Of a DNA stretch of 64,000 nt, positions 13,401-26,323 are shown piece by piece. The notes beneath the pieces were generated by a model. It ran no database searches. It saw only the letters and a program-made list of their open reading frames with translations, and was not told where the DNA came from. Every line of letters begins with the position of its first letter. Position 1 is the stretch's first letter. This DNA comes from Polytrichum commune. Taxonomy: Eukaryota; Streptophyta; Polytrichopsida; Polytrichales; Polytrichaceae. A program made the position numbers and the translations under genes. The stretch lies in assembly GCA_950295325.1 (NCBI GenBank), contig OX485804.1, positions 20,024,001-20,088,000 of the forward strand, written 5' to 3'.

Positions 13401-14480
13401 CTGTGGATACTCCCATTCAATCCACACTTTATATCGCAACCATTACCCTAAACACACCTGCAATTACTGGAATTACATTTTTAATGCACAATGCTCTTAC
13501 CTTCTGTGACAGGACACTCATCATGTCATTCTATATATTCCACTTTCACTTCCCTCCTTGCATATAATGGCATCACTTTATCTTCAAATATGTCTGCTTT
13601 GCCCTGCCAAGTACAAATACAACAACTCTCCGTATCTACCATTGACTTTTGAAACACATATATTCTAATCATGTAACTTTGCACTACCAAAACCCTGCCA
13701 AGTCTCCACAACAAACAACATATACATATACTAAAGACATGACAATGGGCCCATGTGCACCAACGTGAATTGTTCAGTCGTTAGAGTTAGAATGTTATTG
13801 TATGGACTGCTTCTAGCTTCTAGAAGTTCCATCCTGACCCGTTCTCCAGGAACCCGTCAGGGCACTCGCTGTACACCTCTCTCCAGTACAAACAATATAA
13901 GACATTCCAGTTACTTCATACATATATTTCATATTTAAGTCTACAAGCACATCAGTATATGTCCACATGCAAAAAGAAACTACTTGTCCGAACTAGTGGG
14001 AACATTGCATCTACTGTTGATTGACTTTGAACAAAGTTCAGGCAGTTCGAACTTCCAGTACATATCTCCGCCTCTTTACATCTCATGCAGTCTAAACTCG
14101 TAATTGCCAGGTGCTCAGTCATACTGTCATCAACTCAAATTGCCACATTTAACAAGTATTGTAAGTGAATACTATAGCTGGATGTACTTCTTACTTTTCG
14201 CATATAAGCGAAATACGGAATTAAAAAAAACCTATTGAACCTGGTACGTCTTCACTGTCCTCAATATCCTCCGCACTTCTCAGTATGATTGAACCGTAAA
14301 TGTTGTTTCGGGTTACTGATTTGGCTCCCCCCTGCATTCACAAATTGAGCTCAATGCATGGCCAAGCACAATCTTCCATCTAGCATTTCGTAGCACAATA
14401 TCTGTTATTCTTTATACATTTCGAACTGCAATAAGTCCACCTTTGGTTTTAGTCTGTTTAAGAAATTTGAGTGCATTGAT
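10476..14480. other. CACTA left interior without recognised gene
   Basis: Apart from subterminal repeats in the first 150 bp, this 4-kb stretch shows only short frames (for example minus-strand 11332-11613 and 12983-13216) bounded by plausible splice signals. None carries a motif I recognise. It could hold further exons of the TnpA-like gene, another captured fragment, or noncoding filler. Confidence 0.45.
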
Positions 14481-17400
14481 TCACCGCTGGTGCCTTGTAT
14501 GATTGGATCCGTGTCCACTTTCGGATTTCAAACGCTCGATTTCAGCCCGCAATTGTTGTATGTATTCCTCGTTTGATGCGTTCGTCGTGCCATGGCTGCT
14601 GGAGCCCCTCCTTTTCGAAGCACTCCCTCCAGTTCCGATTTCCACACGATGGTTTTGCAATCCAACTTCTGTTGCATATGTGTCCTACGACAAAAAATAG
14701 TAATAACAATTTCATGAGCTCTGCTCTACCACTAACTCACCACGATTTGAGCAGTTGCCGATGTAAAGTAACATCACACACGACCTACACTCATGTAAGA
14801 CACCCCGGGTTATTCTATCTTCTGAGTACTTGAGGGGTCAGCTGCATGCGATTCTAAATTGTCAACTCTGTTACCACCATACTCTGTGCTATTATTGTAG
14901 GGCCGAAATTATATTACATGAAGCCACTTTTTCGACACTACCAAACTTACTTACAATAATAGCTGCACTCACAGAAACATCTCCATGTGCTTTTCAACTC
15001 CATGACAACATTCACATACTGCTTGGGACATATTTCTCAATCTATACAAAAGTCGCATCATTATCTAGTACATGTATTTTTGCATGCTAGTAGGTAATAC
15101 AGTTAAGACCTCCATGTACAACAAGTTTCTACATACACGAGGAGTACCTACGACACATGGTTGGAGTGACAGATTCTTGTCTTCACATCGTTCTCTATAG
15201 GATACTCATGCAATCAAAATAAATTAACTGCTAATTTGCATACATTCATTTGCCGTGATTATGTGCAAGTGCCTTTTTGCCTCTCCATGCAACATGTGAG
15301 TATTGGTGCGTTCCATTACTATTTCAACTTAAAGAGCCCACAACATAGGGGTTCCACCTTTGGAAAAAATTCACATGCTACAACATTAGCTGTGCAGAAC
15401 CCACCTTGTCTGCAGGCGACAACAAGTTCTCTGGACTGCCGAGCCTGTCGCCAGTCTCACCGCCTTCGGAAACTGCTTTGGTTGACTCCGAGGTCATTGA
15501 GTTGTCCTCTGACAGTTCATGCTTGGATCGATTATCTTGTTCCATTGCATTCTCACGTCTCTTCCTTTTGTATCCTCCATACCCCTTGTCGCGTTGAATT
15601 TCCCTTTCCATTTCATCGGGATCTGGAGATCTTCCCAAAATTTCTCGAAGTCTTTCGCGTACGCCGTTGATCCCCCTTGACCCAGTCCGTCCGTATGTCC
15701 TGCGGCATGCATTGGCATATCTGCCTTGCTCCGATTTGGCCTCCCGTTGCTTGCTGGCCTCCAATTTCACAAGCCGCTCCCACACTTCGTGGTCTATGTG
15801 AAAGGGTTGGGACCCTCCCTTTCTGATCAACTTGAATAATTCTCCTCGCTTCTTGGTAACTGCCTTTCCCATCATAGATCTCAGATGATCTTCATTCAGG
15901 GTTCCAGAATATTCAAATCTTTCATCCAATCTAGCTTTGAAAGTGGTCACATCATCATATGTTTGCCTTGCAATATGTGTGCATGATGGATCCAGAGCCA
16001 TTGCCAATTTCCCAATTTCTGCAACCCACGCCGGTTTTCCAAGCCCATATGGTTTACCTTCGGAGTCCAATGTCAAGTAAAAGGGCTTTTGACCATCACG
16101 TTGTCGTTTGGCGATGTCTTCTTCGCGTTCTGCTTGTCTTTGTCGCCGTGTTCGTCTATCCAATACTCCCGCAATAGGTATTTCTTCTGCCTTGACAACG
16201 TGTTGCCTTCTGAGTTCCGCCAATGCAGGACTTTGTGGATTAGAGGGTATGGAATTATGAGGCGACAATGAGTATGACATTGCACGACCCCTCCTCGGCC
16301 ATCTACTCCCCCGTTCTGGTGATAGCGACCTCCTGTATGACGGCCCACTGTCTATAGAAAGTGATTGGCGACGTCGAGGAATAGGCGATGTGGATGGAGA
16401 AATGAGGAATACCCTATGACCTGTTATCAAAATTGAAAATACAAGTCCATCAGAATCTTTTGTGTTCTCTAGTAATTTATCGAAACACCCTTTGTATTGG
16501 AGGACGTACTGTATGGCCATTAGCTCATTCACATCAGATACTACCACGTTCACATATAGACAAATATGAAGAAATGATTGAATCTCATGTAAATCATAAG
16601 CATGGATCCTCTTAAGTCTATTTTTAATGTGCAAACAAAGATGGTTATTTACCCATTTTTCATTCAAATTGCATATAAGAACTTCTGATAATTCGTAAGA
16701 TGTGTGAAGACATTTAAGTTTCATATACATACCCCGATCATTCCGTGAATGATTGCCTTTGTGATATTGGGATTGTGTTTCAATACGTCTCGACTTGTGA
16801 TATGCAGGACTCCTCGAATGGCTGTGAAGTGGGCTCCTGGAATCATATTTTCGGCTAGGGGAGCCATACCGACGATGGCGTGGGCTACGGGACGTGTAAT
16901 CATACAAACGGTGCCTTGTTGTCGTGCGTCCCTCTCTAGGGGAGTCGCGAAGTTGTGTTTTTCCTCTCCCAGAATGCTGCACATGATGAGGACTTAATGA
17001 TTATTGCATTTCAGAGTAAGCCTCCTCAAACCTTATTCATAATTTACGATACATTACCATATATGTGGACAACACAACTTACCTTTTCGTTGTAGTACTT
17101 GCTGGGTGAACGACTGCGTGTATCCCGTCTATCAACGTGGTTCCGGTGTACTCTACCGGAGGTTTCATATTCCATTTCATCTCGCGCACTTGATTCCCCC
17201 CTGTTACCCCTTGTCATGTTGTGCTTACGCTTTGGAGTATTTGATGCCTCAAGCACATCACAGTCTATGAGTTCTGTTTCTGGGATAGACCCAAAGCATA
17301 CACCAGGTGTGTCAATGCTCTTCTGGAGCAACGTAGTAGCATCCTTCCTTGCGAGGTTGACATTCCCTGATTTTTTGAAATCACACGCTGAGTCATGCCG

Positions 17401-18161
17401 TTTCATTAACCCTATGCTTACTTCATGATATAGTGTCGTATTTTATGAATAGAATTACTATATAGTCTTGATATAAAATAATCAAACAGCGTTTAGTTAT
17501 ATAGGTAACTACACATTAATTTCCCTCCATATGCATGGCATTTACTTAGTTCATGCATAAATGTGAACAAATTCATTTTGAAACAAAGGACTGAGTGCTG
17601 GCTAGATATATTTTGCAAATTCTGTTAAAATCGGCACTAGTACTAATTGTCCTTGTTCAATCTCATACCTGCTGATACTGGATGTGTGGACGTCTTGGGA
17701 AGTGGACTTGGAAATTCAGTTGCCCATACAGGCGTCACGGCCTCCGGTTCTTTCTCCTTTGCAGCAGTTGTGGTGGTAACCCCGCTCAACTTGTGTGTCC
17801 CTGGATTTGATACTGTCCTCACAATTCTCCCACACGCCTTTGCATCTTCCTCATTCTTCTTACGCAATTCCTCTACGTCGGGGATGGGATTCTGTGATCG
17901 TCCATTTACTACGTCTAAAGTTGATTTACACATAGGTTTGGCTTTCTGTTTACCCTTCTTGCTGTCGACTGCCTTTCCTGTAGCACTCCTGCGTCCACTA
18001 GCACTTGCAACAGACACGCTTAAAGATATGGGGTCATTTTCTTTCCCTTTCGCAGCGGAGGCTTTCACTGAAGTTCTTGTCTCCCTAGTGCTGGTTGCTA
18101 GTGGTTTTTTCCTGTTCAACCAATGTTGGGGGCGGTCTTCGTTTTCTAAAGCCATCACCAT
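14481..18161 (-). CDS. TnpA-like CACTA protein with Arg/Ser-rich segment
   Basis: Five predicted exons: 18161..17669, 17420..17083 (or from 17411), 16976..16733, 16420..15405 and 14684..14481. All junctions keep phase and the total is divisible by three (about 764 residues). Exon 4 carries the region resembling plant Ptta/En/Spm TnpA proteins (about 470-640: 'KPFYLTLDSEG', 'HIDHEVWERL', 'GVRERLREILGRSPDPDEM'). Exon 5 ends in a short coiled coil (NEEYIQQLRAEIERLKSE) common at the C-terminus of this family. Exons 2-4 encode a stretch rich in SRSP/RSPR (about 260-440). TnpA proteins bind subterminal repeats and help excision. The gene is divergent from the transposase. The first exon could be preceded by a 5' leader exon, since an AG acceptor sits at 18177. 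Confidence 0.7.
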
Positions 18162-18176
18162 GCTACCTGTCGCTCC

Positions 18177-19810
18177 CTGTAACAAATACAAATGTCAACA
18201 ACGGCATCACACAAGAGTGAAAGAATTCTAATGTATTCCAAGGACAAGATGCAATTGGATGTGTAATTCTCTCCAGCAATGCTGGCACTTACCTCTGAAA
18301 TGTCCGCCCACCCTCAACCCTAGACCAAGTCGACAACCATGCAATTCAATGATGTGAATTCGGTGAGGATTGAAAGCGCTGCAAAGGGCCAAGCCTCGTT
18401 GCTGTGGAGGAGCTCTGTTCCGGCAGGGGACCTTGAAGTGCAACCAGTGGTCAATAAGTTGTTGCAGGGGTGGAGCGAGGAACAAAAGGGTTGATTACGT
18501 GCCTCCGCAAGTCGCACAGTTGGAGCATGAAGCTGACTAAATGAGGGCGTCGTGATGCGGGAAGCATTTCTCTTTGAGGTCGTGATGCATTCCTACAACC
18601 CTCCTCTCAAGATCTGTGCCTAAGGGTAAGGGGATGGCCGAGGGTATGAGAACTGCCGCATAGTTGACAGCTGCCGAGGTTGTGAAACAAGAGACGAAGA
18701 GGTCTGCAGCAGTGCAGGTGGAGGTCGCCAAAGGAGGAGTCCAGTAGCAGCCGTAAGCAGGTGGCCTCAAAGTGTAGGATTTGGGAGATAGGAGTTTGAA
18801 GTCCACACGATGCCTCTGTTGGTTGGTGACGGGCAGTGACGGGCAAAGACGCATTACTTGACTTTCATCCAAGTTCCCAAAAATAGGGTTTAACCAAGGC
18901 ACGCTTCCCCAAAACGTGGCTTCATATTGCGCATGCATTTACCTATTGGCCTGCCGCACAGTTTTCCCCTACATCTGCCGCTGCAATTCTAGAAGAACCA
19001 AAAGTAAAAGGAGCAGTGGGAGGCACGATAGCAACTCATATTCTAAAGTTTGCTATTTCCGGTGTGCATGCAAGCGGCTTAATTTCTACCTGCAACTCGC
19101 TTTCTAACGACGGCTACTACGGTCACTATAGAAGCGGAGCAATTCACGTTATGGATCACAACAACCACTCCCCCCAGGTGAGCGATCTCTAATATGTGCA
19201 TCTATGGTACACAAAGTCATCTAACCCGCTTGCAGTGCACCACTCTTATGCCAGGGGTCCCACAGTTAGCAAAAAGTTGGGACCACGTCTTACACTTAAT
19301 TCTCGTGGTGTAGAGTGTCTTCGAGCAGCTTCTGGTTGCTTTGAATGGTTTTCAGACGCAAAACCTTGTATTCATTTGGTATAGGCATTGCTCTGGCTTC
19401 CTCTACGACTGATTAGTTTCCCTGCTAGTTGCGGTCGTCACACTTAGTGAATTGGGAATGCTGTTGTTTGCAGAGGTGTGGTGCAAAAAAAAACGTTGGG
19501 ATACAGACAGCTCTTCGTGGCTGCCAAAAAAGAAAATACCGAATTTTGCAACAACTATGCGGACAGGTTCGGGTAAGAAGAAATCATGCTCGCCGCAGTG
19601 GAGTTGCTTCTCTCATGAACGTCGCATTGAATACGTGTTAGCAAGAAGTGTTGTCAATAATTATGATAATCATATGGAGAAAGTTTTGTGTCGTGGTTGC
19701 ATAAGTGGAAGATATACAATCAGTAGTTCATATCAGTATACATCTTGTTGATGTTACATTGAATTGGAGCGCTAATTGGATGATATATGCTATTGTTTCT
19801 TGTAATTTAC
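18177..19810. other. Region between TnpA-like gene and captured fragment
   Basis: It presumably contains the promoter and leader of the TnpA-like gene. Minus frames at 18228-18485 and 18537-18938 and plus frames at 19429-19751 are open but unrecognised. No domain or repeat motif could be supported. Confidence 0.4.
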
Positions 19811-19815
19811 ACTGC

Positions 19816-20371
19816 AGTGCATAGATTATCTTGCTGACCCCACTCCTGCACCCTCTCCTGCAGTTAAGCCTACAACTGCCCCCAGGCCCACACCAGCTCT
19901 CAATGCTCGGCCAAGTAGCTTCGCAACAAGGAAGCCAACTTCGGCACTTGGAGCTAAGAAAATTGGTGCAACCAAATCTAGCAGTCTTGGTGTTATAAAG
20001 AAACTAACTACCAAGGTACATACACAGTCTCAAACTTGCATGAATGAAGATTGTATGTTTGCAGGTTTTTAGCTGGCTGAAGAACAAAATCATGTATACG
20101 AGGGTTTCAATAGTGTTGTGTGCTTCCGCAGCGTAGTGAAGATCTTTATGACCAGAAACCCGTTGAGGTACAGCCTGAACAAACAACATCAACCCCTGTA
20201 TTTGGCGTGACCACACAGTTGGCCCCACGGTCATCACATTTTTTGTACGTGGATGATATAACATCAAGCAATGATTATGATAAAAAAGACTCCAGTTCCC
20301 TTCCAATATTCTTGCCAGGGGATTCTTTGCCTTCATCCACTTTTGTAGTTCAAATGCGAATTAAGCCATGA
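19816..20371 (+). pseudogene. Captured ARF-GAP-like gene fragment inside CACTA element
   Basis: Two exon-like blocks. Block 1, ending at 20015 with donor AAG|GTACAT, encodes a Pro/Ala-rich stretch, then 'LGAKKIGATKSSSLGV' and 'KKLTTK'. Block 2, from 20132 after acceptor CGCAG, begins 'RSEDLYDQKPVE' and continues with a 'RSSHFLYVDD' segment to a TGA at 20371. This order (LGAKK-G-K, GLG.KKLTTK, LYDQKPEE, RSS..RF.Y.D) matches the C-terminal half of plant ARF GTPase-activating proteins of the AGD8/9/10 type from memory. The zinc-finger GAP domain was not found, so this is a partial copy, probably transduplicated by the transposon. It could be spliced into transposon transcripts. Confidence 0.6.
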
Positions 20372-21256
20372 ATACCCGGTATTGACAAGAGACTCCTTTT
20401 GTTCACAAGCAAATTACCTAGTGTTCTGGGTAATTACTTGCTTCTAACTAAACCTGCTTTTATTATTGATGGGATGCCATGTGAAAGCATTTTTGTAACG
20501 TGAGGAGAGAAACGCATAATTTTCTTTAGGCCTGGCAAAGACAGAAAATTCATGATTGGGATGCTCCACATAACAACAGTTGGAGATCCTGTTTGAGTGA
20601 TATTGTGCCCTGAAATGGACCCTTCTTGCTTTCTTTCGGACTTGTAGATGAGGGCCACCAGCCATTGAATTGGGGGGGGGGGGGGGGTGAATTGACAGTG
20701 CCGAACCCCTGCATCTGCGCATGACACACAAGCAAGTGAGTTGAACTGGTAGACACTGAACTGGTAAGCATTCATCTATTTAAATATATTGATCTTATGA
20801 TTTATTCATTTATTTTTCAGCATTTCATTCTACTGCTACAAAGTAGAAATTTCATTCACATTACTAAGACACAAATCTGATTTCGCATTCCTACTTATGC
20901 GCAGGTTTCCTTTTGAAGAAATGGTGCTAGGTGGATGTCAAATTTGAGTCCAATTTTGAACAGCGGACGCATTACTTGACTTCGGAGTCTCCGTGATTGC
21001 CAGGTGCAAGCTCAAACTTTTGCTGCCAATTCTGTTCTTAGGACACTTTGACTGCGGATGTAAAAATGCTCTTAAAAAGTGAAGTCATAAAATTAAGCAA
21101 CCAAAAAATCTCAAAAAATCACTACACTTAGAGAATTAAATTTCAACCAATCACAAAGAATTTCATCCATAGGTTGCCAATATCTTATTCACAATTGAAT
21201 TACAATATAGTTTTGAAATTCACGTTTCAGATAGAACTAATTCATAATTTTGCAGC
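20372..21256. other. Intergenic DNA inside CACTA with poly-G tract
   Basis: Contains a run of 16 G at 20672-20687 within GT-rich sequence. A TTTTGCAG acceptor-like site lies directly before the transposase ATG at 21257, which leaves open an upstream noncoding leader exon. No other coding region supported. Confidence 0.5.
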
Positions 21257-24200
21257 ATGCGGCGAAGATTATGTGCAGCATATCACATTGAGCGATCTAT
21301 AGCGAACAGGTTGGGACTTCCCAAATATCCATGCGCATGTAATCGTTGCAGGGGCGCTTCTATTAGAAAAGTAGAGACAGTGGCAAGGCATCACAGTATA
21401 CATGGACGAGATGCTTATTTGTTGTACCCAGTCATGGTAATCTCTAAATTCCATATAAACTCTGTAAATTCTAGTGAAAATTGACCCTCCATTTCGTAAG
21501 CATGTTGTACCCTACTATACTGACTGCACTGTCATGGTTTCATATAGACTGTAGATGGGCGTAATGTGCGTGGCCCTACACGACGTGGACAGAGAAATGA
21601 AGAGCGATACCGACAACGAGGACGTGACAACACTAACGAAGGATTCATGTGGCCAGAGGTAGCAGCCGTGGACCTTGAAAACATGGCTCGTGATGCATTT
21701 ACGCGAATAGACGACATCCACAATGAAGCAGTCCACAACGGCGAGCAAGAACCACCGGACGGTATTGTCGTGGACGAGGACGAACATTATCACGAAGAGA
21801 ATGTGGAACATTTGGTACGGGAATCCACAGAGTGTGTCTTCGAAGGCAGCAGTCAAAACCGTCTGCAGTGCTGCATTGTATTATTTTCCCTATGCAGTCT
21901 TTACTCAGTGCCTCAGACGTTTTTGGATGCGCTCTTGACATGGATAGCAGGAGATTTGTTGCCAACATCAAACTGTTTTCCACGAACGTCGTACGAGGTA
22001 AAATCCATGCTTATGAAGTTGGGCCTAAAACACAAACAAATTCATTGTTGCCCAAATGGCCATGTACTATACGAGGGGATTCATGAAGAACTAGAACAAT
22101 GCCCAGAGTGTGATCAACCTCGGTATATTGATGGATCTAATAGAGTTCCAAAGAGAGTAGTGCGATATTTTGATGTTATTAAACATTTGTTGAGAATGTT
22201 TAAATGCCCCGAGATCGCAAAACACATGACTTGGTACAGTTCTCACAGATCCCAGGGTCAAACGATGCGATGTGTATCAGATAGTCCACAGTGGAAGACT
22301 ATTGATCTCCTGTATCCCGACTTTGCCCAAGTACTTACAAACCTTCGCCTTGGTCTAGTTGGAGATGGCATTATCCCATTCAAGAATAATGCCATCAAAC
22401 ACTCCACGTGGGTATTACTGATCACCATCTACAATCTTCCACCATGGTTGCTGACGAAGAAGTTTTTTATATCACTTGCGATGTTGATTCCAGGCCCGAA
22501 GTCACCAACTGCTGATAATATCGACGTTTTCATGCAGCCATTAGTACGTGACTTGTTGAAATTGTGGACAGGGATACCGGCAGTGAACATGTCTAAACGA
22601 GAAGGTGAAAGGGGGTTCACTCTGCGAGGTATGCTGATATGGACTGTAAATGATTTCCCTGCCTACGGGCTTTTGTCAGGGCAACAGGTGCATGGCTACA
22701 AAGGTTGTCCATTGTGTGGTCCAGAGACTTGTGCAGAGCATGCGTTGCTTTTGAACAAAATGATATACTTGGGCAGTAGACGTTATTTACAAGGAGATCA
22801 TCGATTTCGAAGGGCCCGAGCAGCGTTTAATAACCACCAAGAGTGGCGATTGTCTCCGGAAGCACCGACAGGGGAGGAAGTTCTGCGTTGGGGGACTCAA
22901 AGATCGCAGTTTCTTAGTGATGGTGGTGTGGAGAACTCAAACATGGACCCAGTGAAGCTACATGGAGTGAAGCGGAGAAGTATTCTTTTTGATCTCCCAT
23001 ACTGGAAGGTAAGAAATCGATATTGTAGAAGTCACATAGTTTTAGTATGTGCCCGAGAATGAACATAGTGTATGTGGTAATGTCTTTGTGTCCATGACAT
23101 TTGTAGGTCATTAGAATGAACGTACATTATACAATTTACAAGAAGTAAGTGGGGAAAAATACTTACATGTCATGTACAATACATAGATAAGTAGGAATTG
23201 TCCCTATAGGGAGGTTTTATGTATAACTTCATTTGGCATATAATCAATCGGCTCAAAGAAGAAATTTTTTATGATAAAATTCATATACCATGGTTGAGAT
23301 TTAGGTCCCAGTATGGTTCACTAATTCGAAATAAAGCGCTCGCAGTGTAATGTGACGGCTCTGTGATGAAATTGTGATGAGACAGATTAGGTACTTTCTT
23401 CTAGCAGCTTTTGGTGGACAATAAGAGTTACTAAAATTGTGATGTGATTGATGTAAAAGGATCTTCCTGTGCGCCATGTTCTGGACGTCATGCACTGCGA
23501 GAAGAACATTGCAGAAAACATTTTGAAAACCACATTTGGAGAGAAAGACTCCCCTGCTGTTCGGGCAGATTTGCAAGCGCGTGGCATCAGACCGCACCTG
23601 CATCTCCAACCGCTTGGGCCTAACCGGGATAGGTACTACATGCCTGACGCATCATATGTCCTTTCAGCAGAGGACAAAGCCAAGGTACTGCAGGTGCTTA
23701 AATCTCTCAGAACGCCCAGTCATTACGTTTCTGCTTTGCACAAAAAAATAAGCAAAGGGAAACTAAGTGGACTGAAGTCGCACGACTTTCATGTATTGTT
23801 ACAGCAGATACTACCACTTTGTTTCCGGAAGGTGTCAAACAAATCTCTTGCTGGGGTTGTGATAAGATTGAGTAGGGTGTTTAGAAAGTTGTGTGCCAAA
23901 ACAGTCAACGGTGGGGAGAAGGAACAATTATTAGCTGATGCAACCGAAACCATGTGCATGCTCGAAAAAGAGTTTCCTGCATCATTTTTTGATATTATGT
24001 CACATTTGCCTAACCACTTGGTGGAACAATTGTTTCAGTGTGGGCCCGTTCATACGAGGTGGATGTACCCGTATGAAAGGTATTTTAAAACACTAAAAGG
24101 GTATGTTCGTAACTTAGCAAAACCAGAAGGTAGTATTGCACAGGGATACCAAGTCGAGGAGGCTTTGGGATTCATTACAGAGTACATGAGAGACTACAAC

Positions 24201-26323
24201 ATCACCTCTCGGAGAGTGTGGGACGACCAGGAGGAGCCAACAATGGTGGATGAGATATTGGAGGGGAAAGGAAAGCCAAAGTTGCTATCAGAGGGTTTGA
24301 CGAATGCGATGCATGATTTCGTTTTGGACAACACCTCCCACATTGAACCATATCGTGAGTAAGTACCCATAACCTTGTAGTATAAATTCTATGCATGTCA
24401 TGGTTTTATTTTCGGATAAATAATGTATATGTTGTGATTGTAGCGAAGGAGATGTTAAAGTATTTCGTGTTATATAGAGTATAAAAAATTAATCAATAAA
24501 AAATTGGAGTGAAATGGAACTTGAAGTTGTACATAAAAGAACGAAGAATGGAGGGGATTCTGCGGGGACTGACATTATTCATGTTATGCTTGTGTAGTGA
24601 AGGAAGTATGTGGGGACTGACAGTATTCATGTTATGCTCGTGTAGTGAAGTAAGTATGTGGGGACTGACATTATTCATGTTATGCTTGTGTAGTGAAGGA
24701 AGTATGTGGGGACTGACAATATTCATGTTATGCTCGTGTAGTGAAGTAAGTATGTGGGGACTGACAATATTCATGTTGTGTTTGTTCTACGATTCCTTCT
24801 AAATTCGATTACAAACTAAATTTCAATATTTTTTTAGTAAAATTTGTTGGAACGACTTTGAAATGAGATACTCATAAATGTGGTGGTACTTTGAAATTTT
24901 TGTGGTTCTTAAATTTATGACCTCATTTTTCACGATTCCACTTTGAACTAGAGTCGCAGCAATTTTGGCTTGGTGAACGACTTGACATACTTCTACATTT
25001 GTAATTTTGGAAAAATATGTACTCTAATATCCCTAAATCCAGCCATTAGATAGGACAACAACTTTGGTGAAGAATATCCAAAAAATAGGATGAGTTTCAT
25101 CGAAGCATTGATGAGAATGTGAGAAGGCTTTGATTCCGTTCGCGATCCAGCTTCTGGACTCTCTAACATGTAGGGGTTAACAACAACTGTTGCATAGATC
25201 TACATAGCCTACAAAATGTGTAGTTTAACCAGTATGTGGGTACAGAGTACTTGGGGAGCAACATAAAGAAATCGGGGACTGTCATTGATTGTTTGTTACA
25301 AAGTTGATTTTTCTGCAGTAATGTGCAAATATATACAGTCCACGGCTGTGGCACTAAGAGAGGGAGTAATTATGTTTTCATACCGTATTAAACAAATCAT
25401 GTAGCGGTTTATGGACATGAACATGATGCAGAAGGTATCAGGTGATCTGGGAAGAAAGAAGAAACGCACGCATAGAGTTTCGAAGGAGACACCCACGGAG
25501 AAACGGGAGAGCAGGGGCACCATATCCTCCTGGTATGGAAGAAATTCAGCCCTTTGCAAAATGGTTTGAAATTGATGTTCAGCAAGCAAAAGATCATGGG
25601 ATAGCGGTACCTGATGATGTCGAAGACTCTTCCAGACCACCCTCTTTACAAGCACAAAGATTTCGTAGTATGTATTCTTACGGCTACCACTTTCGAGTTA
25701 AGAGTGCAGAGGAAAGTGTGAATAGTACTTGTGACTCAGGAGTAGCTGGGATTTTCCGTAGACCCTGTCGTTCAGGGATGCGTGATCCAAACCCTGTTGA
25801 TGCCAACCTTGAGTACATAGGCCAAATCTTGGAGATAGTGGAATTGAATTACGGACGGCATTGCGTTGTGGTGTTGGATTGTGAGTGGGTGAAGGCCAAC
25901 TATAGAGGGAGGAATGCTACGGTAAAGAAAGATGAATGGGGGTTCACTATGGCTAATTTTAATGCACTTGTACCACACGGGTATGAGTCATTTGCTTTTC
26001 CAATTCACTGTGAGCAGGTATTTTTCTCTGATGATGAAGATGAGCCCGGATGGAGAGTAGTGTTGAGAACAGAGGTCAGAGGTCGCAGAATTGACAATAC
26101 CATGGAGGAAGAAGATGAGGCAGAAATATTTGCCATGGGCAGGGATATTGACTTTGAGGGACTTCGCGCACCAGCAGAAATTCCCGAGACAGATCCAGCC
26201 CCCCTCCCCACAGGACGGAACATTCGAATGCCTCAAATTGTGGAGCAGATGGGGGAAGCAAATGCCGAAGCATTTGACAGCGACGTTGAAGAATCTTCAG
26301 AAGAGGAGGAGCACTTTTGGTAA
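21257..26323 (+). CDS. CACTA transposase (TnpD / Transposase_21 type)
   Basis: Four predicted exons: 21257..21436, 21548..23008, 23460..24358 and 25432..26323. Introns have GT/AG borders and consistent phase; the total of 3432 bp encodes 1143 residues. Exon 1 resembles the transposase-associated domain (Cys motif 'YPCACNRCR' and His residues). Exon 2 carries the Transposase_21 region (about 265-500: 'LIPGPKSP', 'DIDVFMQPL'-like, 'TVNDFPAYGLLSG', 'GCPLCGPETC'). Exon 3 starts 'DLPVRHVLDVMHCEKN' and includes the DUF4218 region ('RWMYPYERYFKTLKGYVRN'). Exon 4 has a DUF4216-like region ('VVLDCEWVKANY') and an acidic tail. All exons are open, as expected for a functional transposase that cuts at the terminal inverted repeats. 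Confidence 0.88.
24564..24790 (+). repeat. 48-bp minisatellite in transposase intron 3
   Basis: About 4.7 tandem copies with exact 48-bp spacing (ggggactgac at 24564, 24612, 24660, 24708, 24756). Units alternate small differences (ttatt/gtatt, gaagga/gaagta). Being a multiple of three, both strands stay open, which generates spurious frames. Confidence 0.9.

Noticed and set aside
15236-15670. Plus-strand frames opposite the TnpA-like exons
   Set aside because: Overlap minus-strand exons with clear family similarity and consistent splice phases; treated as shadows.
24493-24802. Short repetitive 'proteins' on both strands in the transposase intron
   Set aside because: Generated by the 48-bp minisatellite (multiple of three); located inside an intron.
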